The translations under genes were made by a program, and so were the position numbers. A stretch of 64,000 bases of DNA, from positions 2,790,001 to 2,854,000 of the forward strand of contig NZ_CP028369.1 of the NCBI RefSeq assembly GCF_003032475.1. The letters are read 5' to 3'. Position 1 is the stretch's first letter; every line of letters starts with the position of its first letter. The notes under the pieces were generated by a model, which ran no database searches, was not told the DNA's origin, and saw nothing but the letters and a program-made list of their open reading frames with translations. Below are positions 1-7,437 of the stretch, in pieces. This stretch comes from Streptomyces sp. P3 (GTDB lineage: Bacteria; Actinomycetota; Actinomycetes; Streptomycetales; Streptomycetaceae).

Positions 1-374
1 GTCTGCGGGAAGAACTCGCGGTAGCGGCTCAGGGCGCTGCCCCGGCCGGGCGCGTCGGAGAAGTCGATCATGAGGGTGAGGGCGCGGACGACGCCGGTGG
101 AGCGGGAGTAACCGCCTGCGGTGGGCAGACCTTCGGACATCTGCACGGACGTGCCCCCGCTGATCATGCAGGGGGCGAGGGCGGCGGTGCGGGCCACGGC
201 GAGGGGGGCGGCGCCGGCCGTCGTCGAGCCGGGGTCCGGGGCGAGGTGTCCGCTGCCGGCGGACGAGCTGAGGGCGAGCGTCAGGACGGTGACGGAGACG
301 ACTGCGGCGGCGCGGCGCGTGCGTATCCGGCGGCGGCGAAGGTCCCGGGCAGTGCGCGCGGCCTGCGGCTGCAT
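1..374 (-). CDS. Secreted M6-family metalloprotease-like protein, N-terminal part
   Basis: The window edge cuts this gene, leaving about the first 124 codons. It starts with ATG at 374 behind an AAAGG ribosome site. The N-terminus is Arg-rich (about residues 10-25), followed by a hydrophobic stretch of V, T, L and A, which makes a typical exported signal peptide. The mature start contains APCMISGGTSVQMSEG and VRALTLMIDFSDAPG. These resemble the start of Streptomyces M6-domain (immune inhibitor A-like) metalloproteases. The zinc motif HEXXH would lie outside the window, so the catalytic call is inference from the N-terminal pattern. An extracellular protease role is likely. Confidence 0.55.
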   Translation of the reverse strand, partial: MQPQAARTARDLRRRRIRTRRAAAVVSVTVLTLALSSSAGSGHLAPDPGSTTAGAAPLAVARTAALAPCMISGGTSVQMSEGLPTAGGYSRSTGVVRALTLMIDFSDAPGRGSALSRYREFFPQ

Positions 375-760
375 GGGGGGCCTTTCGCTCCGGGCAGCCA
401 CCGGTCGCCGGCTGCGTCCTGATCACCTCCTGATCACCCTCTTTGAGGGCGCACGCGGGCGCGCGCTGGAAGAGACCGATCGTGGGTTACCGGCTGGTAC
501 GGCATTGCGGCGGGAGCGAGGCGGGGCAAGGCGAGGAGCGGTGCGGACTTCCGCGGGGGAGTCTGCCGAGGTGATCGCGCGGGGAGTCTGCCGGGGTGAT
601 CAGGGGAGCCGTGCGGCGAGCCGCTGCCGGGGAGGCCGACTGCCCGGGGGCTCGTGGCCCGGGATCACGGCGGGCGCCGGGAGGTCGAGGGGGTGCGGAG
701 TCGAGTGCGACGGGCCTGTGGTCCAGGTCACACCGAAAACTTCTGGATCCGGGAAATAAC
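375..760. other. Intergenic region with a 25-bp direct repeat, no gene seen
   Basis: This lies between the divergent protease and tetR genes. It holds two near-identical 21-bp copies (20 of 21 bases) of a GGGGAGTCTGCCG-type unit, at 556-576 and 581-601. The only open frames have no Streptomyces codon bias or ribosome site, so I see no convincing gene. The promoter and signal leader of the protease must lie near 380-480, where TGATCAC is repeated twice (420-440). Confidence 0.5.
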
Positions 761-818
761 CGGGGACGCCGTCCCCGTTTAGCTAGGTGTCCGAGTGAAA
801 CGGGGATTCGTTCCCCGG
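760..818. promoter_or_regulatory. Pair of mirrored palindromic operators before tetR
   Basis: Two copies of CGGGGA-N5-TCCCCG lie at 761-777 and 801-817, with centres 40 bp apart. The first is followed by TTT and the second preceded by AAA, so the outer 21-mers are mirror images. The inner flanks also make the longer inverted repeat TCCCCGTTT...AAACGGGGA. This spacing (about four helix turns) suits two TetR dimers bound to the same face. The likely ligand is the TetR encoded 60 bp downstream, acting on itself and on the MFS gene. The repeats are seen; the binding is inferred. Confidence 0.65.
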
Positions 819-880
819 ATCGCAGCCACAGACGTCCGTGACGCCTCTCGCGTCACACGAGCCTCAGACAGGAGTGCGCC

Positions 881-1531
881 GTGCAGACCGCGACCGCGAT
901 CCCCGTAGAGCGCAAGGCGACCCGGCCTCGCGCCGACGCCCTGCGCAACCGGGAGCGGATCGTCTCCGCCGCCCGCGAGATGTTCACCGAGTTCGGCCCC
1001 GACGTGCCGCTCGACGAGATCGCCCGCCGGGCCGGCGTGGGCAACGCCACGGTGTACCGCAACTTCCCCGACCGGGACGCGCTGGTCCGCGAGGTCGTCT
1101 GCTCGGTGCTGGACCGCACGGTCCGGGCCGGACAGACCGCCCTCGCCGAGACCGGTGACGCGTTCGAGGCGCTGGAGCGCTTCGTGCACGTCTCCGCGGA
1201 CGAGCGGATCAGCGCGCTGTGCCCGATGATCTCCAGCACCTTCGACGAGCACCACCCCGACCTCGAGGCCGCCCGCGAACGGTGTGAGCGGATCATCGAG
1301 GAGGTCATGGACCGTGCGAGGGCGGCCGGGCAGCTCAGGCCCGACGTCGGCGTGGGGGACGTGATGATCGCGGTGGCCCAGCTCAGTCGGCCCCCGGCCG
1401 GCACGGCCTGCCCGAGCGCCGACCGCTTCGTCCATCGACACCTGCAGCTGTTCCTGGACGGACTGCGGGCTCCCGCCCCCTCCGTGTTGCCGGGAGCGGC
1501 CGTGACCATGGAGGACCTGCGCCAGTGCTGA
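881..1531 (+). CDS. TetR-family transcriptional repressor
   Basis: This is a 216-residue regulator starting with GTG after an AGGAG site. The N-terminal helix-turn-helix is canonical: RERIVSAAREMF, then VPLDEIARRAGVGNATVYRNF around residues 45-65, then the tail typical of TetR. The C-terminal domain (about residues 75-195) has no recognisable ligand motif. An EmrB/QacA-type drug exporter follows 252 bp downstream on the same strand, and two palindromic operators lie just upstream. It therefore probably represses itself and the pump and is released by a small toxic ligand. The ligand cannot be told from sequence. Confidence 0.9.
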   Translation: MQTATAIPVERKATRPRADALRNRERIVSAAREMFTEFGPDVPLDEIARRAGVGNATVYRNFPDRDALVREVVCSVLDRTVRAGQTALAETGDAFEALERFVHVSADERISALCPMISSTFDEHHPDLEAARERCERIIEEVMDRARAAGQLRPDVGVGDVMIAVAQLSRPPAGTACPSADRFVHRHLQLFLDGLRAPAPSVLPGAAVTMEDLRQC

Positions 1532-1783
1532 GCGGCTGGTCCCTCCCTGACCGATTGGTTTCCCGTAGCGCAGCAGCAGTCACCACGTCAGCAGTCACCA
1601 CGCCCGAAGTCGCCGCCGAACACTCACCACCGAGAACTCGTCACCGGCCGTCACACAAGCGGGCGACCGGACGTCAGTGAAGGGACGCGGCCTCGACGCT
1701 CAGCCTCCTCTTCATCGCCGTTCATGCCTTTACGTCAGATTCTTCCGTTTTTTCCGTCACGAAGTCCCGAAGCGGGTATTCCC

Positions 1784-3331
1784 ATGTCTGAAACAGCCCA
1801 GAAGGCCTCGGCCCCGTCCTCCGGCAAGGGGGGCGGGCCGGACGCCAACCGCTGGAAAGCGCTGGCCTTCATCGCCCTCGCCCAGCTGATGGTCGTCCTC
1901 GACGCGACCATCGTGAACATCGCGATGCCCTCCGCCCAGCAGGACCTGGGCATCTCCGACGGCAACCGGCAGTGGATCGTCACCGCCTACGCCCTCGCCT
2001 TCGGTGGTCTGCTGCTGTTCGGCGGCCGCATAGCCGACCTGTGGGGCCGCAAGCGCGCCTTCGTCGTCGGCCTCGGCGGGTTCGCCGCGGCCTCCGCGCT
2101 CGGCGGCGCGGCCGTCAACGAGGCGATGATGTTCGGCGCCCGCGCGCTCCAGGGCGCGTTCGGCGCGCTGCTCGCGCCCGCCGCGCTCTCCCTGCTCGCC
2201 GTGATGTTCACCGACGCGAAGGAGCGCGCCAAGGCGTTCGGCATCTACGGTGCGATCGCCGGTGGCGGCGGCGCCGTCGGTCTGATCCTCGGCGGCTTCC
2301 TCACCGAGTACCTGGACTGGCGCTGGACGTTCTTCGTGAACATCCCGTTCGCGATCGTCGCCGCGGCCGGCGCGTACTTCGTCATCCGTGAGCCGGAGGG
2401 CGGTCGCAACCGGTCGCCGCTCGACATCCCGGGCGTCATCCTCTCCACCCTCGGTCTGGTCTCCCTGGTCTACGGCTTCACGCGCGCCGAGTCGGAGGGC
2501 TGGAGCGACTCCGTGACCATCGGCATGTTCGTCGCGGCAGCCGTCCTGCTGGCCGCCTTCGTGATCGTCGAGTCGAAGGTCAAGGCTCCGCTGCTGCCGC
2601 TGCGCGTGATCACCGAGCGCAACCGCGGCGGGATCTACCTCTCCCTCGGCCTCGCGATCATCGCGATGTTCGGCCTGTTCCTCTTCCTGACCTACTACCT
2701 GCAGATCGTGAAGGGCTACACGCCGGTCAAGACCGGTTTCGCCTTCCTCCCGATGATCGCGGGCATGATCACCGGCTCCACCCAGATCGGCACCCGTCTG
2801 ATGACCCGGGTCGCCCCGCGTCTGCTGATGGGCCCCGGCTTCCTGGTCGCCGCCCTCGGCATGCTGCTGCTGACCCGGCTGGAGATCGACTCCTCGTACA
2901 CGGCCGTGCTGATGCCGGCGATGCTGCTGCTCGGCCTCGGTATGGGTACGGCGTTCATGCCGGCCATGTCCCTGGCCACGTACGGCATCGAGCCGCGGGA
3001 CGCCGGTGTCGCCTCCGCGATGGTCAACACCTCGCAGCAGGTGGGCGGCGCGATCGGCACCGCCCTGCTGAACACCATCGCCGCGTCCGCGACGACCTCG
3101 TACATCAAGGACCACGTCGCCGGCGCCGCCACCCGGCCCCAGCAGCAGCTGGTGCAGCTGGAGGGCATGGTGCACGGCTACACGAGCGCCATCTGGTTCG
3201 CCGTCGGCATCCTGGTGGCGGCCGCCACGATCGCGCTGACCTTCATCAACGCCGGCAAGCCGGACATGGGCGCGGTCGCCGGCTCGGGGTCGAAGGACGC
3301 AGAGGACGCGGTGCCGGTGATGGTCCACTGA
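1784..3331 (+). CDS. MFS drug exporter, DHA2 (EmrB/QacA) type, 14 TM
   Basis: This is a 515-residue membrane protein with 14 predicted hydrophobic segments. MVVLDATIVNIAMPSAQQDL in TM1 is the DHA2 signature. Motif A-like GRIADLWGRKRAF follows TM2, and the motif-C region is GAIAGGGGAVGLILGGFL. It should export hydrophobic drugs by proton antiport. I chose ATG 1784 because the 20-residue extension from the upstream ATG at 1724 is unlike family N-termini, although no strong ribosome site is visible at either. It is paired with the upstream tetR. The stop codon lies inside the first unit of a 17-bp tandem repeat. Confidence 0.9.
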   Translation: MSETAQKASAPSSGKGGGPDANRWKALAFIALAQLMVVLDATIVNIAMPSAQQDLGISDGNRQWIVTAYALAFGGLLLFGGRIADLWGRKRAFVVGLGGFAAASALGGAAVNEAMMFGARALQGAFGALLAPAALSLLAVMFTDAKERAKAFGIYGAIAGGGGAVGLILGGFLTEYLDWRWTFFVNIPFAIVAAAGAYFVIREPEGGRNRSPLDIPGVILSTLGLVSLVYGFTRAESEGWSDSVTIGMFVAAAVLLAAFVIVESKVKAPLLPLRVITERNRGGIYLSLGLAIIAMFGLFLFLTYYLQIVKGYTPVKTGFAFLPMIAGMITGSTQIGTRLMTRVAPRLLMGPGFLVAALGMLLLTRLEIDSSYTAVLMPAMLLLGLGMGTAFMPAMSLATYGIEPRDAGVASAMVNTSQQVGGAIGTALLNTIAASATTSYIKDHVAGAATRPQQQLVQLEGMVHGYTSAIWFAVGILVAAATIALTFINAGKPDMGAVAGSGSKDAEDAVPVMVH

Positions 3332-3420
3332 TCCGCCCGGGCACCTGATCCGCCCGGGCACCTGATCCGCCCGGGCACCTGATCCGCCCGGGCGAGTGAC
3401 CCGCCCGGGCGACTGACCCG
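3328..3420. repeat. 17-bp tandem repeat, 5.5 copies, overlapping a stop codon
   Basis: The unit is CTGATCCGCCCGGGCAC. Copies start at 3328, 3345, 3362, 3379, 3396 and 3413 (partial). The first three are identical and the last ones drift to GTGACCCGCCCGGGCGA. Every unit carries the self-complementary GCCCGGGC. The TGA of the MFS gene is inside the first unit. The array lies between convergent genes and may work as a termination or folding element. Confidence 0.85.
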
Positions 3421-3429
3421 TCCTCGGGT

Positions 3430-3945
3430 CTAGCGGAGCCAGGGCAGGTCCGCACCCGCTTCGTTGGGCTGAAGTCCCTCGGCGATGATCTGCATGATCT
3501 CGCCGAGGGACTTCTGCTGTTCCGGGGAGAGCCGGTCGAACAGGGCGTTGCGCACGACGGCGACATGGCCCGGCGCGGCGCGTTTGAGCATGTCCAGACC
3601 AGCCTCGGTCAGTACGGCGAACTGGCCGCGCTTGTCGGAGGGGCAGTCCTCGCGGCGCACCCAGCCGTTCCTCTCCAGGCGCGCGACGGCGTGGGAGAGG
3701 CGGGAGCGGGTGATCTTGGCATGCATGGCCAGTTCGGTCATCCGCAGCCGTCGGTGGGAGGACTCGGCGAGCTTGACCAGAAGCCCGTAGTAGACGTGCG
3801 GCATGCCCGCATCACGTTGCAGCTGCCGGTCCATGTGGTCCTCGAGGAGGGTGGTGGCGTGCACGTAGGAGCGCCAGACGAGCTGCTCCTCTACGGTGAG
3901 CCAGCGGGGTTGCGGCTCGTCGACGGATGTGGATGCCTTCTTCAT
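3430..3945 (-). CDS. MarR-family transcriptional regulator
   Basis: This is a winged-helix regulator of about 171 residues from ATG 3945. In-frame GTG and ATG codons further upstream at 3954 and 4002 would lengthen it. The MarR fold is clear: LLEDHMDRQLQRDAGMPHVYYGLLVKLAES, then the recognition region MTELAMHAKITRSRLSHAVARLERNGWVRREDCPSDKRGQFAVLT. It is divergent from a DODA-type dioxygenase across an unusually AT-rich gap. It probably controls that gene and itself in response to a phenolic or oxidant signal. This pairing is common in actinobacteria; the ligand is unknown. Confidence 0.88.
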   Translation of the reverse strand: MKKASTSVDEPQPRWLTVEEQLVWRSYVHATTLLEDHMDRQLQRDAGMPHVYYGLLVKLAESSHRRLRMTELAMHAKITRSRLSHAVARLERNGWVRREDCPSDKRGQFAVLTEAGLDMLKRAAPGHVAVVRNALFDRLSPEQQKSLGEIMQIIAEGLQPNEAGADLPWLR

Positions 3946-3969
3946 GTACTCCACTGTAGACGCCCACTC

Positions 3970-4027
3970 CTTGAAGATTAAATTATTTTGGAATATGCTC
4001 ATGGGCGTTGACGTTTTATATTTCAAG
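3970..4027. promoter_or_regulatory. AT-rich divergent promoter/operator for marR and dioxygenase
   Basis: This stretch is far richer in A and T than the rest of the window. It contains an imperfect inverted repeat: CTTGAAGATTAAAT at 3970-3983, and its counterpart ending in TTTCAAG at 4021-4027. TTGAA/TTCAA half-sites separated by A/T tracts are usual for MarR-family operators. It lies between the two divergent start codons, so binding would block both promoters. Confidence 0.5.
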
Positions 4028-4094
4028 CAACCGCAGTGATCGGCGTCGTCCAGGAACCGCGGCTCGGTCCGAAAGCCTGGAAGGAGTAGCTGCC

Positions 4095-4904
4095 ATGTCC
4101 GCCGCAACTCGGGAGGACACCCTCCTCCAGGAACGCATGCCCGCGCTCTACCTCAGTCATGGCGCCCCGCCGCTCGCGGACGACCCCGTCTGGCCCGGCG
4201 AACTCGCCGCATGGTCGGCCGGTCTGCCCCGTCCCAAGGCCATCCTGATGGTCTCCGCCCACTGGGAGGAGGCCCCGCTCGCCCTCGGCGCCGTCGATCC
4301 CGTCCCCCTGGTCTACGACTTCTGGGGCTTCCCCGAGCACTACTACCAGGTGAAGTACGACGCCCCCGGCGCGCCGGAGCTCGCCGAGAGCGTGCGCAAG
4401 CTGCTGCGCGCTCCGGGCATCCCCGTGCAGGACATCCCCGACCGCGGCCTCGACCACGGCGCCTACGTCCCGCTCGTCGAGATGTTCCCGGCCGCCGACA
4501 TCCCGGTCCTGCAGATCTCCATGCCGACGCTCGACCCCGTCAAGCTCATGGACATCGGCCGCAAGCTCGCCCCGCTCCGCGACGAGGGGGTCCTGATCGT
4601 CGGCTCCGGTTTCTTCACCCACAACCTGGCCGCGCTGCGTCACCCGGGCGGGGGAGTGCCCACCTGGTCCTCGGAGTTCGACGACTGGGGCCGGCGCGCA
4701 CTGGAGACGCGCGACTGGGACGGTCTGCTCGACTTCCTCCACAAGGCCCCGGCCGGCCGGTACGCCCACCCGCGCACCGAGCATTTCGCCCCGCTCTTCG
4801 TGACCATGGGCGCCGCGGAGGTGACCGGCGAACTGGACGCGCAGAGGTCCGTGATCGACGGGTTCTGGATGGGGCTGGCGAAGCGGTCGCTGCAGTTCGG
4901 CTGA
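4095..4904 (+). CDS. DODA-type (LigB-like) extradiol ring-cleavage dioxygenase
   Basis: This 269-residue enzyme belongs to the class III extradiol/4,5-DOPA dioxygenase family. The start is ATG 4095, nine bases after a perfect AAGGAG. The metal-binding His positions of the family are visible in ALYLSHGAPP (residues 18-27), MVSAHWEEAP and LDHGAYVPLVEMFP, with GSGFFTHNL towards the C-terminal half. The length is usual. It should use Fe or Zn to open catechol-type rings, but the natural substrate in Streptomyces is unknown. The divergent marR suggests induction by an aromatic compound. Confidence 0.88.
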   Translation: MSAATREDTLLQERMPALYLSHGAPPLADDPVWPGELAAWSAGLPRPKAILMVSAHWEEAPLALGAVDPVPLVYDFWGFPEHYYQVKYDAPGAPELAESVRKLLRAPGIPVQDIPDRGLDHGAYVPLVEMFPAADIPVLQISMPTLDPVKLMDIGRKLAPLRDEGVLIVGSGFFTHNLAALRHPGGGVPTWSSEFDDWGRRALETRDWDGLLDFLHKAPAGRYAHPRTEHFAPLFVTMGAAEVTGELDAQRSVIDGFWMGLAKRSLQFG

Positions 4905-4950
4905 GGGTCCCGCGCGCGCCGGCCGACTCACCCGCGTACGTCGGCTGGGG

Positions 4951-5003
4951 CGCCGACGCGCGCCCGCCGGTCGGCTGACGGGCCCGGCGCCGGCGCGTCG
5001 GCG
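4951..5003. terminator. Possible bidirectional hairpin between convergent genes
   Basis: An 11-bp perfect inverted repeat, CGCCGACGCGC (4951-4961) and GCGCGTCGGCG (4993-5003), encloses a GC-rich stretch with smaller hairpins. It lies between the 3' ends of the dioxygenase and the acetyltransferase. There is no U tract, so terminator function is only likely from position. Confidence 0.4.
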
Positions 5004-5004
5004 C

Positions 5005-5544
5005 TCAGAGGTCCTTCTCGTACCAGGCCACGTCCCAGTAGCGATCGAACTTCCGGCCCACCTCCCGGTAGGTGCCCACGTGCCGGAACCCGAAGCGTTC
5101 GTGCAGCCGCGCGGACGCTTCGTTGGGCTGCGCGATGCCCGCGTACGCGCGGTGCAGGTCCTCGCCCGCCAGCGCCTCGAAGAGCGCCTTGTAGAGCAGC
5201 GTGCCGATGCCGCGCCGGCCGGCGTCCGGAGCGACGTAGACCGACACCTCCACCGAGGTGGAGTAGGCCGCCTTGGGGCGGTAGGGGCTGGATGTGGCGT
5301 AACCCAGGATCGCCTGTGAGACGCCGTGGATGTCCTGTGAGTCCGTTTCCGTGGCAACCATCAGGCGGTACGGCCCGTCTTCAGGGTGGGAGAGCAGCCA
5401 AGGACGTCGCTCTTCCGGACTGAAGACCGCGGTGTCGAATGTGATGGGCGTCTCACGTACGTAGTGGTTGTAGAGGCTGGTGAGGGCTTCGAGGTCATCC
5501 TCGATTCCCGGCCTGACCTGCACCTCTGTACGTTCCGACGACAT
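5005..5544 (-). CDS. GNAT N-acetyltransferase, phosphinothricin acetyltransferase-like
   Basis: This 179-residue protein starts with ATG 5544 after a strong AGGAGG. It shows the PAT/YncA-like pattern: IEDDLEALTSLYNHYVRETPITFDT, the acetyl-CoA site EVSVYVAPDAGRRGIGTLLYKALFEAL (around residues 100-126, with the R/Q-x-x-G-x-G/A motif as RRGIGT), and the C-terminal NEASARLHERFGFRHVGTYREVGRKFDRYWDVAWYEKDL. Enzymes of this subgroup acetylate phosphinothricin, methionine sulfone or related amino acids. The exact substrate is not decidable here. It is divergent from hrdD. Confidence 0.85.
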   Translation of the reverse strand: MSSERTEVQVRPGIEDDLEALTSLYNHYVRETPITFDTAVFSPEERRPWLLSHPEDGPYRLMVATETDSQDIHGVSQAILGYATSSPYRPKAAYSTSVEVSVYVAPDAGRRGIGTLLYKALFEALAGEDLHRAYAGIAQPNEASARLHERFGFRHVGTYREVGRKFDRYWDVAWYEKDL

Positions 5545-5604
5545 CGGTCCTCCTCGCGTGGTCGGACAGGGTACTGCAAGATCATCAAAATCGAGGTGCG
5601 GGTT

Positions 5605-5631
5605 GGGAATTCTGTCCTGATTCCAGTCGTT
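5605..5631 (+). promoter_or_regulatory. SigR-type promoter for hrdD
   Basis: GGGAAT at 5605-5610 is followed after exactly 18 bases by GTT at 5629-5631. This matches the published Streptomyces SigR consensus GGGAAT-N18-GTT with no mismatch. It lies about 100 bases before the hrdD start codon. From established work hrdD is a thiol-stress (SigR) target in S. coelicolor; the match here supports the same control. Confidence 0.8.
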
Positions 5632-5732
5632 GTTTCCATCAGATGCCGGGCACACGAGGAGAGTCGCAAGTTCCGAGAGTGACCGGGCGTCTGAAGGGCC
5701 ACCCGCCGAACCTCCATCGCAAGGGAGCACGC

Positions 5733-6731
5733 ATGGCAACCCGTGCCGTCGCCCGCCGCAAGTCCGCCACCGGCGAGACGAGCGGCGCGGCCCGCAGTGT
5801 TCGCGCCCATGGCGGCGAGATCGCCGACCGCGACCTGGTCGGCATGTATCTCGACGAGATCGCGCGCACACCCCTGCTCGACGCCGCGAAGGAAGTCGAG
5901 CTGTCCCAGATCATCGAGGCCGGCGTGTTCGCGCAACAGGTCCTCGACGGCGAGGAGGAGTCCAGGGCGGACGCCTCCCGCGAGGAGTTCGAGGCTCTGG
6001 TCGCGGAAAGCGAGCGGGCCAAGGACGTATTCATCCGTTCCAACCTCCGCCTGGTGGTCGCGGTCGCCCGCCGCTACCCCCGTAGCGGGCTTCCCCTCCT
6101 CGACCTCATCCAGGAGGGCAACGCGGGCCTGGTGCGCGCGGTCGAGAAGTTCGACTACCGCAAGGGCTTCAAGTTCTCCACGTACGCGACCTGGTGGATC
6201 CGTCAGGCCATCACCCGGTCGATAGCGGACCAGTCGCGCACGATCAGGCTGCCCGTCCACCTGGTGGAGGAACTCGGCCGCATCCGCCGCGTACAGCGCG
6301 AGTTCAACCGGGAGAACGGCCGTGACCCGGAGCCCGCAGAGATCGCCGCGGAGCTCGGCTCCACACCGGAGCGCGTCACCGACGTCCTGGACTGGGCCCG
6401 TGACCCGGTCTCGCTGAACATGTCGGTCGACGACCAGGGCGAGACACAGTTCGGCGACCTGCTGGAGGACACTTCCGCGGTCTCGCCCGAGCAGTCCGTC
6501 CTCACCCTGCTGCGCAGCGAGGAACTGGACGGTCTGATCGACCGTCTCGACCCGCGCACCGCCTCCATCATCAAGATGCGCTACGGCATCGACGACGGCC
6601 GCGAGCGCACTCTGACCGAGGTCGGCAAGGAGCACGGCCTGACGAGGGAGCGCATTCGTCAGATCGAGAAGCACGCCCTGCTGGAACTGAAGAAGCTGGC
6701 CCGCGACACGGGCTTCGAGGCGGCGGCGTAG
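5733..6731 (+). CDS. hrdD: RNA polymerase principal-like sigma factor HrdD
   Basis: This is a 332-residue sigma-70 group 2 factor, the length of S. coelicolor HrdD, starting with ATG after AAGGGAG. Region 1.2 is DLVGMYLDEIARTPLL. The core-binding and -10 recognition region 2 runs from SNLRLVVAVARRY through DLIQEGNAGLVRAVEKFDYRKGFKFSTYATWWIRQAI. Region 3 follows, and region 4 has TLTEVGKEHGLTRERIRQIEKHALLELK. The long acidic non-conserved region of HrdB is absent, as expected. HrdD is dispensable in known species and shares promoter specificity with HrdB. A SigR-type promoter lies upstream, so it is probably induced by thiol stress. Confidence 0.93.
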   Translation: MATRAVARRKSATGETSGAARSVRAHGGEIADRDLVGMYLDEIARTPLLDAAKEVELSQIIEAGVFAQQVLDGEEESRADASREEFEALVAESERAKDVFIRSNLRLVVAVARRYPRSGLPLLDLIQEGNAGLVRAVEKFDYRKGFKFSTYATWWIRQAITRSIADQSRTIRLPVHLVEELGRIRRVQREFNRENGRDPEPAEIAAELGSTPERVTDVLDWARDPVSLNMSVDDQGETQFGDLLEDTSAVSPEQSVLTLLRSEELDGLIDRLDPRTASIIKMRYGIDDGRERTLTEVGKEHGLTRERIRQIEKHALLELKKLARDTGFEAAA

Positions 6732-7245
6732 CGGGGCGTCGGCCCCCGACCCTGACGGGAGTTGCCGTGCAGGGCGGGCGCACCGGGTGTGCGGCACTCC
6801 GCGGCACCGTGGATCTGTACGGCGGGGGTGGCCGGCGCGGGCACTCCGCCGGGGCGGTGCGGCGTGGTGCCGGTCCGGCGGCTGTGACGTCTTCCGGACG
6901 GACGGCGGCGCGGGCGCCGGCCGATTCGGGTTGGCTCGCCTGGCCCGCGACGTGGGCGGAGGACGCGCGGAGGCCGGTTCGCATCGGTCGCGCACGGCCG
7001 GCCGACCGTTGCGGGCCGGCTGCGGGCGTGCTGTGGTGTGGGGTTTTCCGCCCGCGTGCGCCGGGCGGGCGGGGACCGCGCAAACATGGCGCGGGAACGC
7101 CGCTTCAATCGACGGAAGCGGGGAAAAAGACTTCTGAGCACGGGAGTTCAGGCCGACCGGACCCTGCAGCTCTTTCCGAGATCTTCGCACCACGCGAGTG
7201 AGCCACGTCCCGACGCACATCCCCCCGGTGCCGGGACTGTCCAGA
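6732..7245. other. Long gap after hrdD without a convincing gene
   Basis: About 0.5 kb of sequence lies between hrdD and the hairpin at 7246. Several open frames cross it, but none has a ribosome site together with normal codon bias. The segment 7075-7200 has a locally lower GC content, with GGGGAAAAAGAC near 7120. Combined with the downstream hairpin this could be a small RNA. I have a memory, not checkable here, of a conserved small RNA in this neighbourhood in other Streptomyces. Confidence 0.35.
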
Positions 7246-7294
7246 GCCGGGCTTCGGCGCCTCTCCCCCCAGGCGCCGGAGCCCGGCCCCTTTT
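7246..7294 (+). terminator. Strong hairpin with T tract between hrdD and tetR
   Basis: The left arm GCCGGGCTTCGGCGCC (7246-7261) pairs with GGCGCCGGAGCCCGGC (7272-7287) over 16 bp with a single G-T pair. The loop is 10 bases, and CCCCTTTT follows. This is the best intrinsic-terminator shape in the first 11 kb. It sits more than 500 bases after hrdD, so it may end an independent transcript. Confidence 0.7.
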
Positions 7295-7402
7295 CGACGC
7301 GCGGGTTAGCCGGTGCACACGCCCGGCCTTCGACCGCGCCGCACGCGAGCACGCCGAGAGGCGGGGCACCCCGTACCTGAACCACGGGGTGGCCCGCCCG
7401 AA

Positions 7403-7417
7403 TGGCAGATTGTGCCA
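7403..7417. promoter_or_regulatory. Palindromic operator TGGCA-N5-TGCCA before tetR
   Basis: The perfect inverted repeat TGGCAGATTGTGCCA lies 20 bases before the GTG start of the TetR gene, where a promoter -10 region should be. It is a likely autoregulatory site. The repeat is seen; the binding is inferred. Confidence 0.55.
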
Positions 7418-7437
7418 CATGGGCATAGCCTGCCGAC

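Noticed and set aside
1724..1783. Upstream ATG for the first MFS exporter
   Set aside because: It would add about 20 basic/Phe-rich residues not seen in relatives; ATG 1784 gives the usual N-terminus.
6767..7201. Open reading frames downstream of hrdD as a protein gene
   Set aside because: No ribosome site, no typical codon bias and no recognisable domain; the small-RNA explanation is preferred.
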